From the NCBI GenBank assembly GCA_003154635.1, contig PMDX01000111.1, forward strand, positions 1 through 11,939: a stretch of 11,939 nt of DNA, written 5' to 3'. Source of the stretch: Actinomycetota bacterium. GTDB lineage: Bacteria; Actinomycetota; Geothermincolia; Fen-727; Anoxymicrobiaceae. How positions within the stretch are numbered: position 1 is the first letter of the stretch; the number at the start of each line of letters is the position of its first letter. The notes beneath the pieces are model-generated. The model saw only the letters and a list, made by a program, of their open reading frames with translations, made no database searches and was not told the origin of the DNA. This document shows, one piece after another, positions 1 through 6,145 of the stretch. A program made the position numbers and the translations under genes.

Positions 1-1061
1 GTTTCTCCGGACTGGCTGATGGCGATGACCAGCGTGTTTTTGTCGATCAACAAGTCCCGGTAACGGAACTCGCTGGAAACGTCCACTGCCACTGGGATCG
101 CGCACAAAGACTCAATGATATATTTGCCCACAAAACCCGCGTGATACGCTGTCCCGCAAGCTACTACCGAGATATTAGTAATATTCTTAAGGGTCTCTTC
201 CGGAATATGCTGCTCTTCGAAAGCTATCCGGTTGGTCGCTTTGTTGATCCTGGCTTTTAAAAAGTTTTCCAGATTTTTAGGCTGCTCGTTGATCTCCTTG
301 AGCATAAAGTCCTCGTAGCCGCCTTTCTCGGCGGCATCGAGGTCCCACTCCACTTCGGCAAGCTGGCGCGTCATCCGGTGGCCATCCAGGTCCGTCAGGT
401 TATATCCGCCGTGGTCGACCTCCAGCAACTCGTTGTCTTCGAGGAACAGGACGCTGCGTGTCTGGGAAAGAAACGCCGGAACAGCCGAAGCGACGAAGTA
501 CTCTCCGTCACCAACCCCAAGGACCAGAGGGCTGTCGCGCCGGGCCGCCACCAGCACCCCGGGCTGGTCCCTGTGGACCGCGACGATGGCGAAAGCGCCA
601 TCGACCCTTTTCAGCGCGGTGCAAAGCGCTTGTGCGAGGTCGTCGGTGTAATGTTCTTCGATGAGGTGGGCGATCGTCTCGGTGTCCGTCTGCGAACGGA
701 ACTCGTGGCCTGAAGCTATGAGCTCGGCACGAAGCTGGACGAAGTTCTCTATTATTCCGTTGTGGACAACGGCGACGTCGTTCTTGCAGTCGAGGTGAGG
801 ATGCGCGTTGATCCGGGTGGGAGCTCCATGCGTTGCCCACCGCGTATGCCCGATGCCGACGTTGCCATTAAGGTCGACGTTCTCCAGCTCGCGCCCGAGC
901 GCGTCTAGGTTGCCGACGACGCGAATGCACGTCAGCTCTTTTTCTGGTGAGATCACGCACATTCCCGCGGAGTCGTAACCGCGATATTCCAGCCGGCGCA
1001 ACCCTTCGTAAAGGATCTGCTCGGCCTGCCTGTCACCAAGGTACCCAACTATTCCACACAT
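1..1061 (-). CDS. glmS: Glutamine--fructose-6-phosphate aminotransferase, 3' end truncated by the window
   Basis: GlmS makes glucosamine-6-phosphate from fructose-6-phosphate and glutamine, the first step towards UDP-GlcNAc for peptidoglycan. The frame is open from ATG at 1061 to the left edge (353 codons; the family is about 600 residues). Visible features: Met-Cys-Gly start with the N-terminal nucleophile Cys2, HTRWATHG (residues 72-79), HNGIIEN (100-106) and RSQTDTE (122-128) of the class II glutamine amidotransferase domain, then a linker with KEINEQP (255-261). The first SIS sugar-isomerase domain begins near residue 298 (ACGTAYH at 301-307) and the window stops inside its SQSGET phosphate-binding motif. 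It follows glmM by 23 bases with only a weak Shine-Dalgarno sequence (GGGTAGG lies very close to the ATG), so co-transcription and perhaps translational coupling with glmM are likely. The stretch around 120-310 is visibly more AT-rich than the rest. Confidence 0.97.
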   Translation of the reverse strand, partial: MCGIVGYLGDRQAEQILYEGLRRLEYRGYDSAGMCVISPEKELTCIRVVGNLDALGRELENVDLNGNVGIGHTRWATHGAPTRINAHPHLDCKNDVAVVHNGIIENFVQLRAELIASGHEFRSQTDTETIAHLIEEHYTDDLAQALCTALKRVDGAFAIVAVHRDQPGVLVAARRDSPLVLGVGDGEYFVASAVPAFLSQTRSVLFLEDNELLEVDHGGYNLTDLDGHRMTRQLAEVEWDLDAAEKGGYEDFMLKEINEQPKNLENFLKARINKATNRIAFEEQHIPEETLKNITNISVVACGTAYHAGFVGKYIIESLCAIPVAVDVSSEFRYRDLLIDKNTLVIAISQSGE

Positions 1062-1084
1062 GGCCTACCCGCGCGTGTCCCAGC

Positions 1085-2410
1085 TCATCTGTCGAGATCC
1101 TCCAGAATCGCATCCGCTATGAGCCGCGCTATCTCTTCGGCTTTACGCTGGCTCGACGCCTCCACCATCACACGCTCCACCGGCTCGGTTCCCGATTGGC
1201 GCACAAGGATTCTCCCTTTTTCGCCCAGTTCTCGCTCACACCTTCTTATCGTTTCCCAGGCGGACATCTCTTTGCTCAACCTGCGTCCGGATTTGGAGCG
1301 GACGTTGAGCAGCACCTGTGGATATTTCTTCATGATATTGGAAAGGGCGGAAAGGCGCTCGCCGGTCTCCTTGACGATACCAGCCACCATGAGCGCTGTA
1401 AGCGTCCCGTCACCGGTGGAGGCATGCTCGCGGAAGATGATGTGCCCGGATTGCTCTCCACCCAGGACCGCGCCGGTCGCAAGCATCTCCTCCATCACGT
1501 AGCGGTCGCCGACCTGAGCCTGCACCGACTCGATACCAGCTTCTTCAATCGCCCTATGAAACCCGAGGTTGCTCATCACCGTTGAAACCACGACCGGTGG
1601 GTGCAGCAGGTTTCGTTCCGTCAGGTAGCGAGCGGTTATAGCCATTATGAAATCGCCGTCGCGCGCCTCGCCGTTCTCATCGACGCTGATGCATCGATCG
1701 GCATCACCGTCGATGGCAAATCCCAGATCCGCATGCCAGCTTTTTACCAGCTCGGCGACGCGCTCCGGGTGGGTCGACCCGCAGTCGAGATTTATGTTCC
1801 TGCCATTGGGTTCGGCGCCTATCGTCTCTATACTTGCCCCGATCTCCGAGAAAGCCACAGGGCAGACCCTGTAGGCCGCTCCGTTGGCGCAGTCGAGCGC
1901 CACGCGGAAACCTTCGAGGTCGAAGTTCACGCATTCCAGCAAGTGCTCGACGTACCGGAGCTCGGCGTCCTCGATCATTTCCGCACTGCCGACGGGCCGT
2001 GAATCCTCGACCAGCTCGAGCCCCTCGAACTCGGCCTCTATCGCCTTTTCGGTGTCATCCGGCAGCTTGACTCCACCCGGACCGAAGAACTTGATTCCGT
2101 TATCTTTGAACTGGTTGTGTGACGCCGATATCACCACGCCCGCGGTGGCATCGAAGTCTTCTGTGAGGAAGGCAACCGCGGGTGTGGGGATCACGCCAGC
2201 CAGGAGCACGCGCGCCCCTTCTGAGAGCAGGCCGGCGACGAGCGCGGATTCGAGCATCTGTCCCGACTCGCGCGTGTCCCGTCCTACGACGACAAGGCTG
2301 TCACCGGGGAACGCGCGGACCGCCGCCCGGCCCAGCCTCAACGCCAGCTCCGCGGTCAGATCACGGTTTGCTTCTCCCCTGACGCCATCAGTCCCAAAGT
2401 ACTTTTTCAA
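1085..2410 (-). CDS. glmM: Phosphoglucosamine mutase
   Basis: GlmM converts glucosamine-6-phosphate to glucosamine-1-phosphate, the step after GlmS and before GlmU. The 441-residue length is normal for the alpha-D-phosphohexomutase superfamily. Motifs seen: N-terminal KYFGTDGVRG; the catalytic loop ISASHN with the phosphorylated Ser near residue 97; the Mg-binding loop DGDADR near 233-238; the sugar-binding GEQSGH near 317-322; and the C-terminal phosphate-binding loop. That last loop reads RQSGTEP, where Gln replaces the usual Pro or Tyr, and it is followed by VERVM, where Glu stands at a normally hydrophobic place; these are mild deviations. The start is a TTG codon: it alone gives the conserved N-terminus and it has GGAGG four bases upstream. 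Its place between rpsI and glmS fits a ribosomal protein plus amino-sugar operon. A 212-base gap separates it from rpsI. Confidence 0.97.
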   Translation of the reverse strand: MKKYFGTDGVRGEANRDLTAELALRLGRAAVRAFPGDSLVVVGRDTRESGQMLESALVAGLLSEGARVLLAGVIPTPAVAFLTEDFDATAGVVISASHNQFKDNGIKFFGPGGVKLPDDTEKAIEAEFEGLELVEDSRPVGSAEMIEDAELRYVEHLLECVNFDLEGFRVALDCANGAAYRVCPVAFSEIGASIETIGAEPNGRNINLDCGSTHPERVAELVKSWHADLGFAIDGDADRCISVDENGEARDGDFIMAITARYLTERNLLHPPVVVSTVMSNLGFHRAIEEAGIESVQAQVGDRYVMEEMLATGAVLGGEQSGHIIFREHASTGDGTLTALMVAGIVKETGERLSALSNIMKKYPQVLLNVRSKSGRRLSKEMSAWETIRRCERELGEKGRILVRQSGTEPVERVMVEASSQRKAEEIARLIADAILEDLDR

Positions 2411-2414
2411 CGAA

Positions 2415-2419
2415 CCTCC
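2415..2419 (-). promoter_or_regulatory. glmM ribosome binding site (supports the TTG start)
   Basis: GGAGG on the minus strand, four bases before the TTG at 2410. The frame has no ATG near this point, and the conserved KKYFGTDG sequence begins immediately after the TTG, so the non-ATG start is well supported. Confidence 0.75.
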
Positions 2420-2622
2420 GAAGCCGCATCAGATATGCAAGCAATATACCATTACAATGTTCGGGCTTGGATACCCACCATCCTTCTGCTGGATTAGATG
2501 CGCCGCCCTTCAATACATGCATAGTTGAAACACGCCCACGCATAGCCATAGGGACGTGCGTTAATGCGTGCAAAAGCCTGCTTGTGGATTGGCGCTAAGA
2601 TGTGTAACTGGCGCGCGACTTG
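2420..2622 (-). other. rpsI-glmM spacer with dyad elements
   Basis: This spacer of about 200 bases is long for an otherwise tight operon. It contains a perfect 7-bp inverted repeat, CACGCAT (2537-2543) and ATGCGTG (2564-2570), with a 20-base loop. It also holds a looser dyad, TTCAA (2509-2513) and TTGAA (2525-2529), around an ATGCAT. Neither hairpin is followed by a run of U, so neither looks like an intrinsic terminator. A TATATT at 2443-2448 could be a -10 box, but no good -35 is found at the right distance. A 61-codon frame overlapping this region has no ribosome binding site or family features and I do not call it. The region may be a leader, an RNA processing site or an internal promoter for glmM-glmS. 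Confidence 0.35.
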
Positions 2623-3015
2623 CTAGCGTTTCGAGAACTGCGGGCGCTTGCGGGCACCCTTGAGCCCATACTTCTTGCGCTCTTTCATGCGAGAGTCGCG
2701 AGTCAGGAAACCGCCTTTTTTAAGCTCTCCCCTGAGGGTCTCATCAGACTCGACCAGAGCCCTGGCGATTCCGAGGCGTAACGCACCGGCCTGCCCGGTC
2801 ATCCCGCCACCCTCGAGCTTGGCGATCACGTCGAAGTTGCCCTTCAGCTCCAGGTGTACCAGGGCGGCAAGTGCCTCTATGCGTTGCCTCTTGTTGGGGA
2901 AGAAGTCCTCGAGGGTCCTTCCGTTCACCGTTACCTCACCGGTGCCGGCATACAAGCGAACCCTTGCGACCGATTCTTTGCGACGGCCTGTTCCTCTGTG
3001 GAATTCCTCTGACAA
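2623..3015 (-). CDS. rpsI: 30S ribosomal protein S9 (uS9)
   Basis: S9 is a small-subunit protein whose C-terminal tail reaches the P-site tRNA. The 130-residue product is the usual size. It shows the N-terminal [14 protein letters not shown] motif, the signature [19 protein letters not shown] in the middle, [29 protein letters not shown] basic C-terminal features (only the final SKR is needed for identification) and the invariant terminal Ser-Lys-Arg. The start is TTG at 3015, because no ATG is available in frame and conserved sequence begins soon after it. The TTG lies 10 bases beyond the rplM stop, with GAGGGA and AGGGA-type purine sequence overlapping the end of rplM, so it is translated as part of the rplM-rpsI unit. 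Confidence 0.97.
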   Translation of the reverse strand: MSEEFHRGTGRRKESVARVRLYAGTGEVTVNGRTLEDFFPNKRQRIEALAALVHLELKGNFDVIAKLEGGGMTGQAGALRLGIARALVESDETLRGELKKGGFLTRDSRMKERKKYGLKGARKRPQFSKR

Positions 3016-3025
3016 TGTAAGTTCC

Positions 3026-3481
3026 CTATCCCTCGAACTTCAACGGTTCGGGTTGCTGCGCGGTATGAGGATGCTCGCTTCCCGCGTACACATGGAGCTT
3101 GCAAAGCATCGCGCTACCGAGACGGTTCTTCGGCAGCATTCCCCTGACCGCGTTCATCACTATCTGCTCGGGACGACAGTTCTTGAGGTCCAGGTAAGCA
3201 GTCTCGGTAAGGCCACCGGGGTATCCGCTGTGTCGGTAATAGACCTTCTGGTTCTCTTTGTCGCCCGTCAGTACCACCTTTTCGGCATTGATGACGATAA
3301 TGAAGTCGCCTGTATCCATGCTCGGCGTATAGATCGCCTTGTGTTTTCCCCTGAGCACTGTAGCCAGGCTTGTGGCAAGCCTGCCGAGGACCTGTCCCTC
3401 GGCATCCACAACATACCACTTGCGCTCAAAATCCTTCGGCTTCGCCGAATAAGTATTCTTGGTCAGTTTCAGATAAGCCAT
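3026..3481 (-). CDS. rplM: 50S ribosomal protein L13 (uL13)
   Basis: L13 is an early-assembly protein of the large subunit and in other bacteria a known autogenous regulator of the rplM-rpsI operon. I take the ATG at 3481 (151 residues, beginning [15 protein letters not shown]) because GAGGAA (3486-3491) lies just upstream. A longer frame back to 3589 would have to include the promoter and leader described separately. Family features: [16 protein letters not shown] (21-36), LRGKHK (43-48), YTP..DTGDF (51-60), [10 protein letters not shown] (81-90) and the signature [11 protein letters not shown] (112-122) followed by [11 protein letters not shown] (129-139). About nine extra N-terminal residues precede the usual TYSAKP start. 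It is the first gene of the operon rplM-rpsI-glmM-glmS. Confidence 0.97.
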   Translation of the reverse strand: MAYLKLTKNTYSAKPKDFERKWYVVDAEGQVLGRLATSLATVLRGKHKAIYTPSMDTGDFIIVINAEKVVLTGDKENQKVYYRHSGYPGGLTETAYLDLKNCRPEQIVMNAVRGMLPKNRLGSAMLCKLHVYAGSEHPHTAQQPEPLKFEG

Positions 3482-3493
3482 TTTATTCCTCGC

Positions 3494-3518
3494 AAAAATG
3501 ACGCCCGCCCGGGCGTCA
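3494..3518 (-). terminator. Terminator-like hairpin in the rplM leader (candidate attenuator)
   Basis: On the minus strand TGACGCCC and GGGCGTCA form a perfect 8-bp, mostly G-C stem with a four-base loop (3518-3499), followed at once by five U (3498-3494). This is the shape of an intrinsic terminator pointing towards rplM. It lies in a divergent intergenic region, downstream of the strong promoter at 3530-3558 and only 12 bases before the rplM start codon. It therefore cannot be the terminator of an upstream gene. The likely roles are attenuation or autoregulation by L13, or a 5' stabilising hairpin. The structure is seen directly; the role is inference. Confidence 0.6.
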
Positions 3519-3529
3519 ATGTGCTTTGA

Positions 3530-3558
3530 ATGATAGGTTAACGGCGTTCCAGTGTCAA
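3530..3558 (-). promoter_or_regulatory. Strong sigma-A promoter of the rplM operon
   Basis: On the minus strand there is a consensus -35 TTGACA (3558-3553), a 17-base spacer and a -10 TATCAT (3535-3530). Transcription would start near 3522-3525. This gives a leader of about 42-45 bases that contains the hairpin at 3494-3518 and the GAGGAA ribosome binding site of rplM. It is the best promoter in the window, as expected for ribosomal protein genes. Confidence 0.8.
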
Positions 3559-3773
3559 ATCGGAGACTACCCCCCTGATTCACAGGCAACGATGCCGCCT
3601 CGGCAGGGCTTCTTCTCCCTTACGCTCTTCCGCCCGCCCGCTTCCCCATTTTGCCTGACGCATCCCCAATCTCCCCCGTTTGGTGGTATCGGCGGAGCAA
3701 TTCGACCAGTACTTATGTTGCAGACCCGAAATGCGTCGATAAACATGAGTAAAAGAAATCGAGAGGTCGCAAG
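3559..3773. other. Non-coding divergent region between the rplM promoter and the CxxC-repeat gene
   Basis: No gene is supported here. The plus strand is pyrimidine-rich from about 3605 to 3690. A small hairpin TGCCG-CCT-CGGCA lies at 3593-3605 without a U run. GAGAGGT at 3761-3767 is a good ribosome binding site for the gene starting at 3774. A promoter for that gene must lie here, but the best boxes (TTGCAG at 3718-3723 with TAAACA at 3740-3745) are poor matches and I do not call them. Confidence 0.5.
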
Positions 3774-4871
3774 ATGTCAGATATGAAAGTATGTCCCGAG
3801 TGCGGAGTGCCGGCCCTGATAACCGGACTTCACGAGTGGCTCGACAATGGCGACATTGTCCAGAAGAGGAACGGGCGCAGCCGCCTGGTCTTCATAGAGA
3901 GCGAGAACATTGATCCCCTTCTCGACAACATCGAGGACATGATCGGGCTACCCATCGAACACGTGGTGGTCACGGCCGTGCGCCGCGCGGTCCGCAGCTA
4001 CGTCGCGCGGACCGTGCCTAACGACATACGGGAACTCATCCAGAAGCGCGAGCTCGATCCGACGCCGGTGGCACAGGCACTGGCTGAAATCCCTCGGATC
4101 GCCGGCTACGGGGGCATTGAGTTCGTCGCTATCCGTCACAACCAGGACGAAGATGACTATTACAAGGTTCGGATGCTTGAGCCATTCAGCACCCCCCTCG
4201 CATCCGCCAGCATCGCAGGCGCTGCCGAAGCAGTGCTCGGTGGCAACCGTGAGATGACGTGCACGCGCGAATTCGGCGATACGTATATGGTATCGGTATT
4301 CCCGATGCCCCATCGCGAGGAGCTGCGCAACAGGATGAGGCTGCGCCCGTACCTTCACAGACGGGGCCAGGTGGAGCTATCAAGGTGCACGAGCTGCGGC
4401 GGACCCATGGGTCTTGCCGACTACGCCTGGAAACTCGACAGGGGCGTCATCTCGAGCAAGACCACCGGCCGACGGATGGTGATAATGGGCCCACAGGAGC
4501 TCGACTTGATGTTCGACGAGCTCAGAAGAGAGCTCGGTGATGCAATAGACAACGTCGTGGTCGAGGCTCAGCGCCGCTTCACCGTCAACGGCTTCTATTC
4601 GATTGATGAAGCCCCCGACGAAGAGGGTTTTCGCTCGATGCTCGCCCTGCGGGGACTCGGGGACATGAAGGAGATCGTTCTCAACCGCCGCAGGCTCGAG
4701 ATGCGCCTCGACAACGCCGCGCTGCACCTCATTGTGATTGGCATGATGCAGGGCGTATTCGACTCGTACATGGATACTGATTCTGTCGTGGAGTGGGAGC
4801 TTTCGGCCGACGGATCTCTCGAGCTCGCTGTTTCCCGCCGCGTCGCCGCCACCAATCTCCGCACCGCCTGA
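3774..4871 (+). CDS. Uncharacterised protein with two tandem CxxC-containing repeat domains
   Basis: I do not recognise a named family. The 365-residue protein is an internal duplication with a shift of about 198 residues. Copy 1 starts at C7-x2-C10-G and copy 2 at C205-x2-C208-G. Both copies then show a Trp (22/219), a D-x-G-x-I segment (25-29/222-226), a basic GR pair (34-35/232-233), an acidic LD or ID followed by a helix (46-55/242-251), a V-V-x-A-x-R-R strand or helix (64-71/261-268), and a distal part with IxG and V-S (148-174/322-354). Each copy is therefore a full domain of about 170 residues. Two Cys per copy are too few for a complete zinc site alone, so metal binding could be shared between copies or absent. 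There is no signal peptide or membrane segment, so a cytoplasmic protein is expected. Start ATG at 3774 is set by GAGAGGT 6 bases upstream. It is divergent from rplM and convergent with the amidase gene. Confidence 0.85.
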   Translation: MSDMKVCPECGVPALITGLHEWLDNGDIVQKRNGRSRLVFIESENIDPLLDNIEDMIGLPIEHVVVTAVRRAVRSYVARTVPNDIRELIQKRELDPTPVAQALAEIPRIAGYGGIEFVAIRHNQDEDDYYKVRMLEPFSTPLASASIAGAAEAVLGGNREMTCTREFGDTYMVSVFPMPHREELRNRMRLRPYLHRRGQVELSRCTSCGGPMGLADYAWKLDRGVISSKTTGRRMVIMGPQELDLMFDELRRELGDAIDNVVVEAQRRFTVNGFYSIDEAPDEEGFRSMLALRGLGDMKEIVLNRRRLEMRLDNAALHLIVIGMMQGVFDSYMDTDSVVEWELSADGSLELAVSRRVAATNLRTA

Positions 4872-4894
4872 AAAACTTCACGGGTGTAGGAGGT

Positions 4895-6013
4895 TCAGTG
4901 GCCCTGGAAATAGGAGTTGATCCCTTGAAGCAACCTGTCGGCTACCTGGTCCTGACCGGTCGGGTTGTTCAGGACGAGCGAGACCCGGTTTTCAACGCAT
5001 ACGACGGGAACGCGAGAGAGAACGCTCCCAATCAGAGCGGTCGGGTGCCCGGGTGGCGTTCCGTTCCCCTGGCTCGATCCTCCCGTATCGTCGCGCACGG
5101 AAAGCCCCAGGGAAGTGGCCAGGTCAGCGGCCAGGCGGTTGCTCTCATTTGCCACACCGGTATCTATCACTGTAGCGCGTGACGGGTCTGAGGCCGGACA
5201 GCGCGCGGCGTTGACCGGAGCCCGCATTACGCCGGTGAACCCGGTGTCGTCGAAATGCAGCCTCACAACTACATTGCACGTGTTACCGATGTCAGCCCTG
5301 GTGCGGAGCGAAGCATACTCGTTCGCACCCCCCTTGGTGAGCCTGACGGTATATCCGGCCTGTTCCAGCCTCGCTTTTGCCTTTGTGGCGAGGTCCCACA
5401 TCGTCTGCAGCTCACCACTCGCACCTGAATTGTCACCCACGTTCAGTCCGGTGGAGGGGTCTATCTCGCTGCCCGAGCGATTCGAGTGGCCGGGGTCGAG
5501 ACAGACAGTATGTCCCGCCGTGGCAGGCTGCGCCGCAGGCTGTCCCGCTTCAGGCTGTTCCTGGGACCCCTGTGCCGCAGGTTGGGACGAAGGCTGACTG
5601 TTATTGGTCTCTCTGGTCAGCGGTATATCGCGCAGACCCTTCAACCTCACGGTGACCACCTCGTCACTGTCAGCACCAGCCCCCGGCTTGGGGTCCTGTT
5701 CCTCCACCTTCAGCCGACTGCAATCGCCCGAGCTGTCCTGCAGGCTGTCGATCTCAATGGACAAACCCTTTGATTCGACTTTTCCGGCGGCTTCCTTGTA
5801 GGAAAGCCCGAGTACGCTCGGTACTTCATTGCGCCCTCCAACCGTCGCGAGAAGGACGCCAAGACCGACCGCGATGAGAAATACTGCTACTATCACGGCA
5901 ACGAGCAATATATTGTTTCGCAGTCTGCGAGATTCGAGGCTGCGTCGGCGGGCGGGCGACCCTGCTCCCGTCGAGCCTGGTTCCCCGTTGGAGTAGTCAG
6001 CTATCGAGATCAC
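4895..6013 (-). CDS. Membrane-anchored PASTA-domain N-acetylmuramoyl-L-alanine amidase
   Basis: This is a predicted zinc amidase of the Amidase_3 (AmiC/CwlV) type that cuts the MurNAc to L-Ala bond of peptidoglycan outside the membrane. Order (372 residues): short basic cytoplasmic segment; one transmembrane helix (about 34-58); one PASTA domain (about 63-126, starting VPSVLGLSYKEA); a Gln/Pro/Ala-rich linker (134-166); catalytic domain (168-372). Zinc ligands expected in this family are present as H176 in LDPGHS, E201 and H253 in RLHFDD; the catalytic Glu is probably E341 in VCVEN. The start is GTG at 6013: the frame has a stop three codons upstream and no other start before the membrane helix. 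No clear Shine-Dalgarno sequence is seen. PASTA domains usually belong to PknB-type kinases or penicillin-binding proteins and bind muropeptides or lipid II; here a PASTA probably targets the amidase to the wall. Divergent from the PP2C-like gene. Confidence 0.92.
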   Translation of the reverse strand: MISIADYSNGEPGSTGAGSPARRRSLESRRLRNNILLVAVIVAVFLIAVGLGVLLATVGGRNEVPSVLGLSYKEAAGKVESKGLSIEIDSLQDSSGDCSRLKVEEQDPKPGAGADSDEVVTVRLKGLRDIPLTRETNNSQPSSQPAAQGSQEQPEAGQPAAQPATAGHTVCLDPGHSNRSGSEIDPSTGLNVGDNSGASGELQTMWDLATKAKARLEQAGYTVRLTKGGANEYASLRTRADIGNTCNVVVRLHFDDTGFTGVMRAPVNAARCPASDPSRATVIDTGVANESNRLAADLATSLGLSVRDDTGGSSQGNGTPPGHPTALIGSVLSRVPVVCVENRVSLVLNNPTGQDQVADRLLQGINSYFQGH

Positions 6014-6038
6014 CCCATACGTCTAGAGTCTCGAGATG

Positions 6039-6066
6039 ATTATAGGTCTGCGTCGCGTCCCTTCAA
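6039..6066 (-). promoter_or_regulatory. Promoter of the PASTA-amidase gene
   Basis: Minus strand: -35 TTGAAG (6066-6061), 16-base spacer and a perfect -10 TATAAT (6044-6039). Transcription would start near 6031-6032, giving a leader of about 18 bases before the GTG at 6013. The -35 box lies inside the inverted repeat at 6057-6072. Confidence 0.65.
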
Positions 6067-6072
6067 AGGGAC
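6057..6072. promoter_or_regulatory. Operator-like inverted repeat over the amidase -35 box
   Basis: GTCCCTT and AAGGGAC form a perfect 7-bp inverted repeat with a two-base centre (16 bases in all). It covers the -35 element of the amidase promoter, the position where a dimeric repressor would block RNA polymerase. The dyad is seen directly; the binding protein is unknown. Confidence 0.45.
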
Positions 6073-6096
6073 CGCCTTTACTACCTACCGACGACT

Positions 6097-6120
6097 GGAC
6101 CGATATCATGGTTCCGGTCC
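6097..6120. repeat. Second inverted repeat in the divergent amidase/PP2C promoter region
   Basis: GGACCG (6097-6102) and CGGTCC (6115-6120) are perfect 6-bp inverted arms separated by 12 bases. They flank and overlap the expected -35 region of the PP2C-like gene. It could be a regulator site; chance occurrence of a 6-bp dyad is also possible. Confidence 0.35.
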
Positions 6121-6136
6121 GACAATCCGCTATAAT
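6109..6136 (+). promoter_or_regulatory. Promoter of the PP2C-like gene, probably giving a leaderless mRNA
   Basis: A perfect -10 TATAAT is at 6131-6136. A poor -35 (TGGTTC at 6109-6114) lies 16 bases upstream. The gene's ATG at 6146 begins only 10 bases after the -10 box, where transcription itself would start. The bases between are AT-rich and have no Shine-Dalgarno sequence. A leaderless transcript, common in Actinobacteria, is the natural reading. Confidence 0.6.
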
Positions 6137-6145
6137 TAAATTGAT

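Noticed and set aside
1119..2528. Several plus-strand frames opposite glmM
   Set aside because: They mirror the codon structure of glmM, have no ribosome binding sites and resemble no family.
2560..2622. AGCGCC on the minus strand (2591-2596) resembling the cleavage-site end of the glmS ribozyme, upstream of glmM-glmS
   Set aside because: Only the six-base match is present. The pseudoknotted core, including the conserved GA-rich and UCGGCGG-type segments, could not be found. It is also upstream of glmM, not directly of glmS.
2648..3529. 293-codon plus-strand frame opposite rpsI and rplM
   Set aside because: It is antisense to two certain ribosomal protein genes and across their promoter region, with low-complexity composition.
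3482..3589. Longer rplM product starting at 3589
   Set aside because: The extension would read through the promoter -35/-10 boxes and leader hairpin, has no conserved sequence, and the ATG at 3481 has a good ribosome binding site.
4872..4894. Possible terminator between the convergent CxxC-repeat and amidase genes
   Set aside because: The 23-base gap contains no inverted repeat or U run that would support one.
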